Positions 10,937-22,552 of a DNA stretch of 64,000 nucleotides are shown one piece after another; the stretch's first letter is position 1, and the number at the start of each line of letters is the position of its first letter. The notes under the pieces were generated by a model. That model did not search any database. It worked only from the letters and a program-made list of their open reading frames with translations, and had not been told where the DNA came from. This DNA comes from Gnetum montanum. Its lineage: Eukaryota; Streptophyta; Gnetopsida; Gnetales; Gnetaceae. The stretch covers positions 146,229-210,228 of the forward strand of contig MNCI01026937.1 in assembly GCA_015680685.1 (NCBI GenBank), read 5' to 3'. The translations under genes were made by a program, and so were the position numbers.

Positions 10937-12695
10937 TACCCCCATGACTAAATGAAAACTCGTCCTCGAGTTCCTTACAATAATATCAGGTAGGTATGGA
11001 ATTATTGAGGGGAATGGAACTAATGGGATGACATGTGAACAGATCATTATTACAAGACTTGACAAAACTGGCGTTCATGACAACAAGGGCGAACACCTTA
11101 TTACAATGACATTAGGCCTTTGTTGGCAGCTGAGAAAGAGAGAGAGAAAGAAGTGTTGCTGCTGCCAATGCCAAGATTGTGCCTTTGTTGTCCATCCATA
11201 AGCGCGTCATCGATCTTACTCCTTGCATAGTTGCTTCAACGCTGCTCCATTCCAAGTGTTTGCTCCAGATCCAATCCGATGTTGGATGTCCGCCATCTAC
11301 ACACACAACACAATCATATATTAGCAAGGGTAAATGAATCATCATGTAATTAATACCTTACTTCGGTGTAGGTCCATTGGCTAGGTTGTGGTATGGCTAA
11401 TATGGATCTGGGAATATATTAATGATGACTACCGAAGGTGTAGGGGTTAGGAAGAAAATCAAAAATTTCAGGACTAGGAGAAAATCGAAAAAAAATCAAG
11501 CACCGTACCCCCATGACTAATCATGAACCTCCGGTAGCGTTAGAATGGAAAAAGAAAAGGAGTAAGAAAGATAGATAAAAAGGGACAACTATGGCATCGA
11601 TGAAATGAATGTCAAGATGGAAATGAACAAAAGAAATTAGATTGTGAAAATGTTAGGGAAAAGAATTTAACTAAGGTTCCAAATAGGAATGCCAGTGGGT
11701 CCTCCCCAAAGCAGGCACATGCCCTTAATGCCCTGACAAACCCACATTCAAAGAGTCCGTAGGCCTTGGGAATGTCATATGGAACAAGAGTTAAAGTCTT
11801 AACCACAAGAATTTACCAAAAAGAAAACAATGCATCAACCAAAATATATACACTAATGATACAACCGGCAATGAGGTGAACAATGGAGAGAAGGATGGAG
11901 AGAAGAGAATGGAATGGAATCCCAAGAACAAGGTGGTGTACAGCCCCTTGTGTGTTTGATGATTAATGTGACTTGGCAAATCTCATTCCAACTCCGGCCT
12001 CAAACCAACCACATCCAGTGACTTCGCATCAATGCATTTGGTTAAACCATTCACTTGGATAACAAGAATGTGTCCTCCAAGAGCCACCACCATTCCGACG
12101 AAACAAAGGAGAGAATGGGAAGCGAAGGGCCTGAGTTAGAGAGAACACTTTTGGTTCCATAACCAGTGCTTGTAGCCCAAGTCTATTCGTCTAAGGGGTG
12201 TGCTTTGAATTCTCACTTTTTTTCTTTTTTCTTTTTGTGTTTTGTGTTTTTTTTTTGTATGAGAACCACACCATGCAAAGACTTGATTATTTTTATTGTC
12301 TCGGCTTCCGATAGTTGGGTAACATCAGAACAACAAGAAAACTCAAGAAGAAACATTCAAGCACCCAAGAGAATGACCAACACAAAAGCATCAAGTTCCC
12401 TTGAAGTCACACCCTTTTCAATCCTTGAATCCTTCCTTAGTTTGAGAAATACCCAGTCACCAATTCGTTAAAGTTCCTATTAGAAGGGAACTGTACATTT
12501 CCAAGTCGAGAGAAACCATAGAAATTGGTGGATGGATGGATGAAGTGGTCTCATTGCCTGCCATATCAAAAGAAACATACCTTAGTATCAACATTGTGAC
12601 TTAAAGGTAAAAACCAAACATTAGCAATCAATATGAAAACAGTTCATACCATCATGAAGAACTCTTATTATGAGACAAACTTACATGGTGGAACA

Positions 12696-12970
12696 CACAC
12701 ACACACACAAATTGGAAAAGTATAACGATGTTGTAAAAAAAACTAGAAAAGTTAAAGAAATTTAAAAAAAAAAAGAAAATTAGAAAAGTTAAAGAAATTT
12801 GTAAAACAAAAATTAAAAAAAAATAACGATATAGAAAAAAAAAATAAAAAATTTAAAGAAATTTAAAAAAAAAAAGAAAATTAGAAAAGTTAAAGAAATT
12901 TAAAAAAAAAGAAAATTAGAAAAGTTAAAGAAATTTGTAAAAAAAAAATGTGTAAAACAAAAACGTTGTA
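12696..12970. repeat. (AC)n microsatellite and A-rich minisatellite
   Basis: An (AC)9-like run near 12696-12713 is followed by about four imperfect copies of a unit containing gaaaattagaaaagttaaag and poly-A stretches. It lies in the non-coding part of the younger LTR element. Confidence 0.85.
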
Positions 12971-13196
12971 AAACAAAAATTGAAAAAGAACTGAGGGCCC
13001 CATATGATTAGCATAGGTGGCCATCTCCCCCATGATTGAGTGGAAAGGGAGAGATTTGAAATAATGAGCACCTGTTTGAGTTTCTTAAAAGTGTCCAACT
13101 TCTCCCAAATGATGATCTTAGATTAAGGGGTGGAAGTTGGCAACGTTCATATTCCAAGGTGTCTATGCCTTTGTTGTTGGCATGGGTTTCCTCAAT

Positions 13197-13782
13197 TCAT
13201 TCCATGCATATTTGTCTACTCCTTCTAGTAGCTGTCAACCACAGGGTGTCTACTACTTCTTGTGTGGTTTCTACATATAGGCATCTTTGGTTCAAAGTTT
13301 CTTGGGCACACCTGTTACATGGAGGCATTTCCTCCATGTCATCACCCAATGAATCACTGTATGTGATGCATGGAACTTTCCTCATCTCAATCTTTCCACA
13401 TATGTTTATCTTAAATATTTCTAAGGAAAGATCGTGGATCCTNTCACATATGTTTATCTTAAATATTTCTAAGGAAAGATCGTGGATCCTAAGGCATGCG
13501 TCTACTATGCTTAGCCATGCCCTTCCCATTATAATTGGGAAGTCCCCTTTGTTGTTGTTAACTTCAATCACCAGGAAATCAACTGGGTAAGACCAACCAC
13601 ACACAGTGGTAATGATGTCCTCCACCAATCTCAAGGGAATGGTGATGGACTGGTCTACCAGCTCTAGTTGAATGTTGCTCTTCTTAAGTTGGGGCAGGTT
13701 CCAGGCGTGATACATCTCTCATGAAATTAAGTTAACTCCGGAACCTAAGTCAAGAAGCCCTATGTGATTGATTTCCAACGAT
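13197..13782 (-). pseudogene. Retropepsin-like aspartic protease of the younger element
   Basis: The minus strand reads GLLDLGSGVNLIS near 13760-13720, matching the DLGAS-type catalytic motif of plant Ty3/gypsy proteases. It continues LVDQSITIPLRLVEDI, YPVDFLVIEVNN and FPIIMGRAWLSIVDACL, the standard order of beta strands around the second catalytic half, with a stop after LIS. The stretch 13397-13442 is repeated at 13445-13490 around a single N, which adds 16 false codons in frame. It processes Gag in active relatives. No polymerase follows. Confidence 0.8.
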
Positions 13783-14256
13783 CTATAAATAGATTAAGGG
13801 ACTCCCAAGGTCAATTAGTTTCTTGGGAAGGTGGCCCACCTTGATCCAGTTAGTTACGGTATGCATTAACATAACCGTATGCGTTAAACTCTGATTTTGG
13901 ACGAAAGGGTGCTCTGAAGTGTTAGATGGTGGAGGAGTGTACATGGGCCCAATCGCTTGTTGTTGCGAGAGTTTATCTGGGATTTTGGTTCTAAAGTAGG
14001 GTCTTCTCTTTTTAATGTTATTAGAACCAGCAGCAGGTTGGATATTTACAGCTCTCGTAGCGTGACGTTGCTGCGGTTGAGGAGCAAGTTCCCCTTGCAT
14101 TGTTGGAGCAGGAGGTGTTATGGGAACTACTTGTGGAGAAAGAGGTGCAGATGGATTAGGAGGATGGTGTGGGTATGGAGTGTCTCCCGGAGGAGAAGGA
14201 GTCCTTCTGAAGTACTCCCAAACTTGGTAGTGATGGTTGGAGGTTGTGTGACTCAT
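13783..14256 (-). pseudogene. Pro/Gln-rich linker region of the younger element's polyprotein
   Basis: A 157-codon open minus-strand frame from MSHTTSNHHYQVWEYFRRTP to a stop at 13783. It is rich in Pro, His and Gln (PHHPPNPSAPLSPQVVPITP, MQGELAPQPQQRHATRAVNI), typical of the region between gag and protease. It ends VGHLPKKLIDLGSPLIY, followed by the protease. It probably continues the gag frame across the N block. No catalytic motif. Confidence 0.65.
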
Positions 14257-14274
14257 AGAGTCACTTGGAGAAAT

Positions 14275-14709
14275 NNNNNNNNNNNNNNNNNNNNNNNNNN
14301 NNNNNNNNNNNNNNNNNNNNNNNNNNNNNNNNNNNNNNNNNNNNNNNNNNNNNNNNNNNNNNNNNNNNNNNNNNNNNNNNNNNNNNNNNNNNNNNNNNNN
14401 NNNNNNNNNNNNNNNNNNNNNNNNNNNNNNNNNNNNNNNNNNNNNNNNNNNNNNNNNNNNNNNNNNNNNNNNNNNNNNNNNNNNNNNNNNNNNNNNNNNN
14501 NNNNNNNNNNNNNNNNNNNNNNNNNNNNNNNNNNNNNNNNNNNNNNNNNNNNNNNNNNNNNNNNNNNNNNNNNNNNNNNNNNNNNNNNNNNNNNNNNNNN
14601 NNNNNNNNNNNNNNNNNNNNNNNNNNNNNNNNNNNNNNNNNNNNNNNNNNNNNNNNNNNNNNNNNNNNNNNNNNNNNNNNNNNNNNNNNNNNNNNNNNNN
14701 NNNNNNNNN
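14275..14709. other. Assembly gap (435 N) inside gag of the younger element
   Basis: Hides the end of the gag domain and the place where a zinc knuckle would be expected. Reading frames drawn across it are meaningless. Confidence 0.99.
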
Positions 14710-16006
14710 GGCCCAGGCAACGATGTAATAATGTGTAATAGTGGGTCATGGCAGCATCCAAGGGTTCATATGTACCTTGCTTCCAGCCTTGGATCTGCTT
14801 ACACAAATTAGACACTCTGGAGTACGTTTGATACTTTTCGTTGAACAGTTCTAGCATCGTACTCCACCTCCTGATGGTTTCCAGTTCTAAAGACCGGTAC
14901 CAGTTCTCTGCTTCTTTGGTGAGTGTCCTTGGGAACAACTTAAGTTTTTTCCACTCATTTTCTATATTCTGCAAGGCACAGGCATCGTGGAATGCCCATA
15001 AATGATTTTGTGGATCAGCACTATATCCCCCTTCAAATCGTGGGATGTTATTCATGTCTAAACGTTTGATCCGACTATCCTTTAAATGCCTTGTGGGAAT
15101 CCTAACTGCCTCCATTATGTCAAGCATACTTTGGGTTGCAAGTAGGGGCTCATCATGATCGTCTCTTTCATGACGCCTATGATGTCTGCGTTGTTCCCTA
15201 CTCTCCCTATGTCCTTGCCCTTGTCCTCTCTCTCGACTCTCCCGTTGAGGCCTTTCGTCTTTCTTACTTTTATCCTCACCTTTATGTTCATGGTGGCTAT
15301 GCCCAGATGTGGAAGGAGAGGATGAGTGATGTAAAGAAGGAGAAGAAGAAGGGGAACCATCACCATAACGATGTTTCTTGCCTTCTCTTCAGCTGCTACG
15401 GCCCCGATCGTGGTGACGATCTAAGTGCCCGTCCTTAGCATAAATGGTTGTTCCCTCTGTGAACAGTTGGTGTTCATGGGCATCAAAACCAAGGATATGT
15501 ATCATTGATCGTAGGTTCTAATACTCAACCTCCTCACCATCATTAGGAGGGAAAACATCTTTTGCTAAAGAACCCATGATAAGGGGTTCTTCATCTCCTA
15601 TTTCACTAAGGACATGTGGGGCCTTGCCCTTCGACAATGTATGGTGGCTCTCCTTCCTTAAGTCTCTCATACGTTGGGCATCTGTGGTGTAATAATCCCT
15701 CATGTCAAAATCTTCTACAATGTATTCAACAAATAATTCTTGTATGCCAATCTGTGCCAAGGCACGGAAAAGCATGCGAGAGACTGATTGATCTGGGGGT
15801 AACACAATGTTACCTTGAAAATCTCTCCTCCGCAGCTGTTCATCCTGATGGAGAATAAAAGTAAAATCTGGAATATACTCATCAGGATGAGTATAAACTA
15901 TCTTGTATTGTTTAGGACTTCGTTGTTTTTGGCTATGTTTTTTATCTTGCCGACTATCTCGTGTGTGGTCCTTAGGTGGTGAGTTGCTCTTATGAGAAGA
16001 AGGCAT
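14710..16006 (-). pseudogene. Gag of the younger LTR element
   Basis: A single minus-strand frame from MPSSHKSNSPPKDHTRDSRQ (16006) to the N block. Only two stops interrupt it: TAG at about 15518 after DGEEVEY and TGA near 15390. The first 160 residues are basic and then acidic, with no known motif. A Ser/His/Arg/Glu-rich stretch follows (about 15150-15370), then the retrotransposon-gag domain (MNNIPRFEGGYSADPQNHLW, KLKLFPRTLTKEAENWYRSL, LFNEKYQTYSRVSNLCKQIQ, PLDAAMTHYYTLLHRC). No CCHC zinc knuckle is visible, but the N block could hide one. Gag forms the virus-like particle in which the RNA is copied. Confidence 0.88.
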
Positions 16007-16129
16007 TTTTATCGGTGTGCAAATTTCACCGTTATCTAAATTTTTATCTTGATTAACCCGAAGGTTCGTTAAGGCTCACAACGATGTGAGTGATATCCCT
16101 TATGTTCTATTTGGTGCACAAACACTTAG

Positions 16130-16147
16130 TCCTTGACAACAACGCCA
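16130..16147 (-). promoter_or_regulatory. Primer-binding site of the younger element (tRNA-Asp type)
   Basis: Minus strand TGGCGTTGTTGTCAAGGA, one base inside the LTR. The plant Ty3/gypsy tRNA-Asp site is TGGCGCCGTTGCCGGGGA; the differences are C-to-T and G-to-A, mostly at CG or neighbouring sites. Confidence 0.65.
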
Positions 16148-16148
16148 A

Positions 16149-16959
16149 TGATGAGTGGCGAGGTACCCCTACACTCAACCATACGAAACGAGCGTAGCAC
16201 ACGCTATCCGGTCAAACTCCGTAGACTAAATGCCTAAACGCCCCATGGAGCACTTGGGGTTAATCATTCGTTGTCTTCCCAGACTTACTTTTTGTTGTCA
16301 TGGTGTATGGCTAAGTAAGTCTGAGGTATATGATTTTTTTGGTCTTTTATGGCTTTATATCTTCTATACTAAAAGCGAAGGGTTGAGAAATTAGCTAACT
16401 CTAACTAAGGACTAAGTCTAAATTAACTAGCGTCAGCATCCGTTCCCGCTTACCGTACACACCCTGAACTATGCAACTGTGGCTACCAAACACTAATCGT
16501 TACTAGGATCACCACACGTAACGCATGTGCTTGAAGTGGTCGTACTGAGGCACTTAACTAGCCTAAACGTAATGAGTAGCCAATTCCTTGACTAGTCGTA
16601 CACCCCCGTAGATGCTCGTAATCAAGTCGTACTCATGCCGTGCTAATGCAGGTAATAAATAATAGGTACGAAATAACATGTAATAAACCTATTCAATGCA
16701 CTACAAGGTTTATCCACAAAGCTTGTCTTTATTGCCGTACACAACTTGCGTTCAGGTACAAAGCTGCTCGAATAAAGATCTGTTCTCTTGGGGACTCCTA
16801 CTGCGGGCACATGGAAAATATTCTATCTCTGGAGTGATCAAACTACCAGAGTTTCCCTACTTTAAGCCTAGGATGAGAAATGAGGGGAGTGCCGCCTCTT
16901 ATTTATAGATTTGGCGGCAGACCGCAATATCACGGTGCATGCGATATCGCATCTCATCA
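16149..16959 (-). repeat. Right (5') LTR of the younger element
   Basis: 811 bp from TGATGAGTGGCGAGG to ATCTCATCA. A TATA box TATAAATA lies on the minus strand at 16907-16900, about 50 bp from the LTR outer end. The terminal part holds only one short GATATC palindrome group, unlike the expanded group in the left LTR. Confidence 0.92.
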
Positions 16960-16964
16960 CAAGT

Positions 16965-17590
16965 GTAACTTGAAGAATAAGTGAATAGCTAGAATAAAAC
17001 ATTATGGAAAGAAAGTGACATAAACATGTGAAATAAAGTGAAACTTTGATTACAAGGTAGGTAACCCAAAATTTGAATTAACAAATATTGTGATGTAAAA
17101 TTAGATACTAGTAATTCATATACATTATTAGGAAGATTAAAATTATCACTAGAAGAAGGTGTCAAATTTTTGCTCACTGGCTTGTAAATCTACATTCTTA
17201 GAATTAACAAAAATTTCCATATCAATAGAAGAAAAAGAAATTTTGGTATCAACTGAAGAAATTAAAGGTAATTTAGAATCTACCATAGGGGAATTCTAGA
17301 GAGATTAAATCCATTGGAGAAAAATCAAATTTGATAGAAAAAAATTCTTTTCACATCCTAAAATAATTTGACTATAGGTACACCCCAAGACATATAGCCA
17401 ACAAGATATATGAGAAAAATTATAGAGGAATATAATAATATCTCAAAGTGTGACTCAAATTGGCAACCTCTTAGGAGGATCCTCATAGGATTGGTAGATA
17501 AGTAAAAGCCTAAATTCTTTAGAGTGGCTATGCCAAGCTTGAACCTAAGTCTTATAGCTTAAGAAATAGGCACCTTACCATGACTCAAAG
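16965..17590. other. Unassigned AT-rich DNA
   Basis: No coding seen. The string ggtacaccccaagacatata near 17377 recalls the SINE bodies at 2.5 kb (gtacaccccaagatatatag), so part of this may be a decayed SINE leading into the 5S-like fragment. Confidence 0.4.
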
Positions 17591-17654
17591 TGGTGCTTCC
17601 TAATTTCTTGAAAGGTTACCCATCCTAGTACTACTATAGCATAAATGCACTTAA
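17591..17654 (-). pseudogene. 5S rRNA-like fragment
   Basis: On the plus strand, ggttacccatcctagtacta at about 17614-17633 followed by ctatagcataaatgcacttaa resembles the complement of the plant 5S rRNA 3' half (GTACTAGGATGGGTGACC on the minus strand, where this copy has GTACTAGTACTAGGATGGGTAACC-like sequence). The alignment extends over roughly 60 nt with several differences. The 5' half is not seen. It could be a 5S pseudogene, a 5S-derived SINE, or part of a Cassandra-type TRIM element, whose LTRs carry 5S sequence. Confidence 0.5.
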
Positions 17655-20600
17655 TTTTTTTAGCTTTTAGTTAAGTAACTATCACTTAGTCCATTTGCTG
17701 AGTTTAATTGAACCCTCTACTTGATCAATATCCTTGTACCTTTAACCCAAACCTTATATACTATATGGATAGGGAAATTAAATAATCTTTCCTAGTAGAT
17801 GGATTTTGATTCTTCGTACATTGTAATGCACCAAAAAAGGAATGAAGGATGCAATGTGGCTTGATCCTATTAAAGTTGGACATTTTGAAATTTTGAAATT
17901 ATTTTTTTATATTTTCGATTTTTTAAAATATAAAACATGTACAAATTTTGGATTTTATTATTATGAAAATTTTATCTTTGGCATCTTGGTTATGATGTCA
18001 CAAGGATCACTTTTCATTTTGGTGTATGTTGTATGTTTGTAGAAAAATAATATTATTTTATTATATATTATTATTTTAATGACAATTATAATATTTTCTT
18101 AATAAATTTGCAAATAACTTAGTTTTGAATTATGTATTTTACTTTTGAAAACTAAAAACTAGAAATTTTTATTATATCCAAGAAATCACAAAGAACATGT
18201 AACCAATGCATTTTGTTGAGACAAGGCTAAGATAATGATAATATTGATATTACTCCTCTTGCTTGGGCAAAATGGTTCTTTTAAACAATTTTCAATAATT
18301 AAAAATGTTAAGTTTTTTTTCTTTTTTAAATTACAAGGTGTCCCTCTTGATCTCTTATGGTTTTCTATGTATCAACTTGAATAACATTTTCATAAACAAG
18401 ACCATTTTACTTTCATTTGCAAAACCATTTTAAAAAGTTTCAATAGTAATAGATGCCAACTAGGGATCAACAAATGTTGCTTTTAGGACTCTATTAGCAC
18501 CTTCTATAAGAAAGCATGCCTTAGTGGTTTGAAGGCTACTCCCCTTCCAAAACAAGGATTAGATATAGTGTGAAGATCCTTATGAGCTTCATACTACCTT
18601 AACGATCACCCAAAGAACTTCATGGTCCTGATTTCTTAGAGCTATGTCACAAGGATATGTAGGGTTATAGATAAGCTTTAGCTCTAATGATTGGGCCACC
18701 ACCCTTCTCTACATAGTAGAGCTTAGGACTACACACGTCAAAGTATAAATGTGTCTTAGCTCTCTTAAGGGAACTATGTCTCTTTTGTATCATGCTTGTG
18801 AGTGCTCTTTTAGCATGTTATGTGTGTACGCCATGTGGTTCAATCACTTGTATGATTATCAAGGTGTCCTCACAATGCTCCGAACCCAAGAACTAATAAG
18901 TGACATGTGTTGCATACATATACAACTTTATGAAAAGCTAATGTTTGAATCCTACATTAGCATATTCTACGTCCTTGATTGAGGGCTAGTCAACAACCAC
19001 TTTATATCTTGGAGTATTTTAAGTGTGAGAGAAGGAGTGCAAGCAAGGACACATCGCATAAATGGGATAGAGTACTATGCCCAGTGCCCCTTACTATTTG
19101 AAGTCACATCCAATAAGGTTCAAAGGATGAGGCTAATCTCTATATCAAGATCACCATAATATTTTACAAGATAGACTAGAAGCAAATAGCTATGATAGAA
19201 ACAACAACAACTAGTTGTAGGGGTAGGGTTCTAAGAATCTAGGACAATCACTCACGATTCCTAGAATCCTAACATCATTGGAATGGAAATGGATGTAACT
19301 GCTCCATGCTTAGAATCTTGTGAAGATGTGAGCTTTCACAAGCCAAGGTTCAATTGACTACTTTCCAATGATACTAAAAGTGCTAGCTAGTATGGTAAAT
19401 TAGAGGATCATTGGAGTGCTAAGCATCAACACGTAGTTACTTCAAGTTTAGATATATCATTTTAGTTCCTTTGGTTACCAAGTTAAACTAATAGATGTTG
19501 CCTAATAGCACTTATTCAATCTTAATCTTTGCATGAAGGTTATTAACACATACAAATTCAAGGTACATGAAAGTCAAATATCCACTTATTTCTTACTTGC
19601 TTATTATAGTTTAATTAAGGTATTCAAAGTCCTATCTAGATGTCTAGTACTCCCACTGATCATGTGGTAGCTTCACAGGCAGCTCTAGGATTGACTAGGG
19701 TAGGTAAGGTGTTATTGTGAATAATATTTACATCATATCAATTGATAATGATCTCATAATGACTTAGGAGTTACCGTAGTTATCTTGGGTATTAAATATG
19801 TGACTTACCATAGGAACAAATCTATATGTTACCTGCCACTAGATGGCTCTATCTCGAGCATAAGTGAACTAGCACACTAAAATTAGTAGTAGCAAAAGGA
19901 GTTATTTCTAAAGGAAAAGAGTTGAAATGACATATCATACATATAGAAGGAAGGTGTACTTAGCTAGCTAAGAATTATAGCAACTAGCTAGCTAATCAAC
20001 CAACTAAATGACTTATATTATCTTACTACTACAAATATATTCTTCAGTCCATGTTGCTTGCATTGGTGGTGGTGCATAGTTTAATCAACTAAAACTAAGA
20101 AGGAAAGTGAGTGCCTTTGAGTACATTTGTATCATGTGTGATGCATTTGTATTATGCAACATAATCAATATTGTAATTTGTGATTGCATGGGTGGTAGGT
20201 AGGGTAACAACTAGCTATATTGTTTTATGAGGCTTGCATATTCCAAATTGATTGTTAGCTAAGGCTCCCCATATTATGAATTAATTAGTGGATTTGAATG
20301 CTAGAATGGATGGGCAAAAGTGCATGCATAAAACTACATCCATCAAAGTTCAATAGATGGTTCTCTCTTACCAAAGCGAGGTCTTCATCTTAATCTTATG
20401 GACAAATTCTCCAATGTTGATTACATTGATGGGTTTAGCCCTAATGAATATGACTAATCTTAAGTTAAGGACCCATGCCAATGCCTATGTTATGATCTAT
20501 AGGATGCTAAATAGTAGTTTATGTGGCCTTGCATTGTTAATCACTAGATCAAATCCCCTTTGCCCAAGTTATTGGGTTGACTATGTGTCGATATGCTTTT

Positions 20601-21945
20601 GGTTTATCAACTATATGTCTAAGGGGAACAAATTCCCCCATAAGGTTATTGTGTGGCTTCTCAATATTTCCTTACTTGAATCATTAATTCTTAGATACAA
20701 CTAGGTATTAGTGATTGGTTATCTTATTGCATGTCTAATAATTTTGTCTCTAATTACCAAGAGGTGGGCTTACTCTGAGCTTAAATGCCTCTTGACCTAC
20801 TTGCTTTCTTCCATGTTGTTGAAACTTTAATAATTTTAAATGATTGATATTTGGACCCTATTACATATGTTGCCTATCCATTTTACTTTTCCATGGTTCA
20901 TAGGTTATGCAACTTACATCATATTCTCTATGATCTTGATGCAGTTACTGTTAGGAAAAGAGCAACAACTCCTAAGGGAGGAAGAACCTTGACTTTGTGT
21001 CTATGATTCCCTCCTTGTGTAGGCACCCCATTGTTAAAATGTTACTAATCAAATTGTTTTGGTGTAGGATGGAAGGGTATGAAATACACCACATCTAATT
21101 TCTTTCCCACAACTTTGTTCAAGCGAGAGATCGCTACACTTAATTATATAGCTAGCAATAGTAAGCTAATCACAAAGGTAGAGGGTGAAGGTAAGGAATC
21201 ACTAGCAAGCAACTAGTTCAAGTAAGACTATACTAGGTTAGGGCTTACTCCTGTCTTATAATATAAGGAACCAAAGAATAAAGTGGATTAAGATGTATGA
21301 GAAGGAAAGTTATGTTATTCATCTAGCCCTTTCATTAACCACCAACACTAGTTCAAATATCATAGGGCATGTAGAATGGTTCAAATATCATGTGTCAATG
21401 CCATGCTTCATAGCATAACAAAAGGCCACTTGTAGTGGGCATTGTCCAATATTTTAGAGAGTAGTGAGCATTACCCAATATTCTAGATATTAATAAGATA
21501 AGATCTCAATCTTGATCCCCTAATTTGTTATTCCTTGAATTTTTTATTCTTTATTATGTTGGTACTGTGTTCATAAATCAATACATAGATTGATCGAGAA
21601 GGTAAGTGAGTGGATATGTATGCAGTAAAATAATGTATATGATCATCATTCTATTTATAACTAAAGAACCAATTAGAAAAGGGATGATGGTTGGAATTCT
21701 ATTGGAGCAATATCACGACTTTGCTCCTAAGTATTCTAGATACCTCATTTTAGGTAGTTGCTAGTCTCTAGTTCTACCAAGGCACAGATACTCCCAAATA
21801 GCTTTCATTGGTTTAAATGAGCTAATTATGGCTAAATCTATACTGTTTATCAGATACTTCAAAGAAATTGTTGTTGTTTTATTTATAACTATTAGCTTCC
21901 TCTTTTAGCTATCCCTCAACATAATGATGAAAATTAATAGCTTTC
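17655..21945. other. Unassigned decayed DNA
   Basis: AT-rich, with stops in all frames at about the random rate. The longest open frames (77 codons at 18749-18982, 115 codons at 20357-20704, plus strand) show no motif or family likeness. I see no LTR pair or LINE. Probably old transposon debris. Confidence 0.45.
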
Positions 21946-22079
21946 TACTCATTTAACTCAAAATTCTACATAGCTAAGACAGTTAATGAATAATTATTAC
22001 AAAATATATCATTACTCATTTAACTCAAAATTCTACATAGCTAAGACAGTTAATGAATAATTATTACAAAATATATTAT
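21946..22079. repeat. 67-bp tandem duplication, nearly perfect
   Basis: 21946-22012 and 22013-22079 are identical except for one base near the end. The unit begins tactcatttaactcaaaatt. Confidence 0.93.
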
Positions 22080-22462
22080 TCTTTTAATTTAAGTTATATG
22101 TTAGCAAACTTCCTAAAGCTAAATTTTTCAAAAGTTATACTAAATAGAGTAGAAATCTAAGATTGAAAATTTATTCATAAAGATCAAAATTGCATTAAAG
22201 ATGACATCAATTTTACAATAAACTGATTCAAAACTAACACTAACAAAATCTAACCCATTCAATCAAAATAACAAGAATAAGCTAAACCTTGTTGTTTTAA
22301 GAAAATTACTTATTCTAAAACCTAGCCTTCACTTAAATGTAGCTATGCATAACTTATCTTAAACAAGTAAAGAAAAAGCTATCTATTTCTATTGTGAATT
22401 CAAAGAAAACTAAAAAAAGATAAGTTGAGCCTATTTGGAATGCCATTAAGAAAAATAATCTT

Positions 22463-22552
22463 TACAACCTTTTACAAAGTGTCTTCTCTTACCTTTTCTT
22501 TTCTCCTCCCTCCCTACAACCTTTTACAAAGTGTCTTCTCTTGCCTTTTCTT
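22463..22552. repeat. Short direct repeat at 52-bp spacing
   Basis: The 38-base word starting tacaaccttttacaaagtgt occurs at 22463 and again at 22515 with one difference, separated by a pyrimidine-rich spacer. Confidence 0.88.

Larger units (their letters stand above)
10596..16959 (-). mobile_element. LTR retrotransposon, younger copy, gag plus protease but no polymerase (Ty3/gypsy-like)
   Basis: A complete element with the target-site duplication CAAGT at 10591-10595 and 16960-16964. LTRs start TGATGAG and end CTCATCA, a 7-bp perfect terminal inverted repeat. The minus strand holds, in order from the right LTR, a primer site, a gag frame, a Pro-rich linker, a retropepsin-like domain, then about 2.2 kb with no recognisable coding, and a purine tract (ATGGGGGTA) before the left LTR. 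No reverse transcriptase, RNase H or integrase is seen, though 435 N at 14275-14709 hide part of gag. This is the architecture of non-autonomous TR-GAG-like elements, which depend on enzymes from a relative. The gag frame has only two stops before the gap, so the copy is fairly recent. Confidence 0.92.

Noticed and set aside
13957-14811. 284-codon plus-strand open frame
   Set aside because: Most of it is the N block; the rest is antisense to gag and the linker of the younger element.
20399-21270. Plus-strand frame that seemed to read as protein over 290 codons
   Set aside because: It has about 19 stops in 290 codons, the rate expected by chance in this AT-rich DNA, and no motif.
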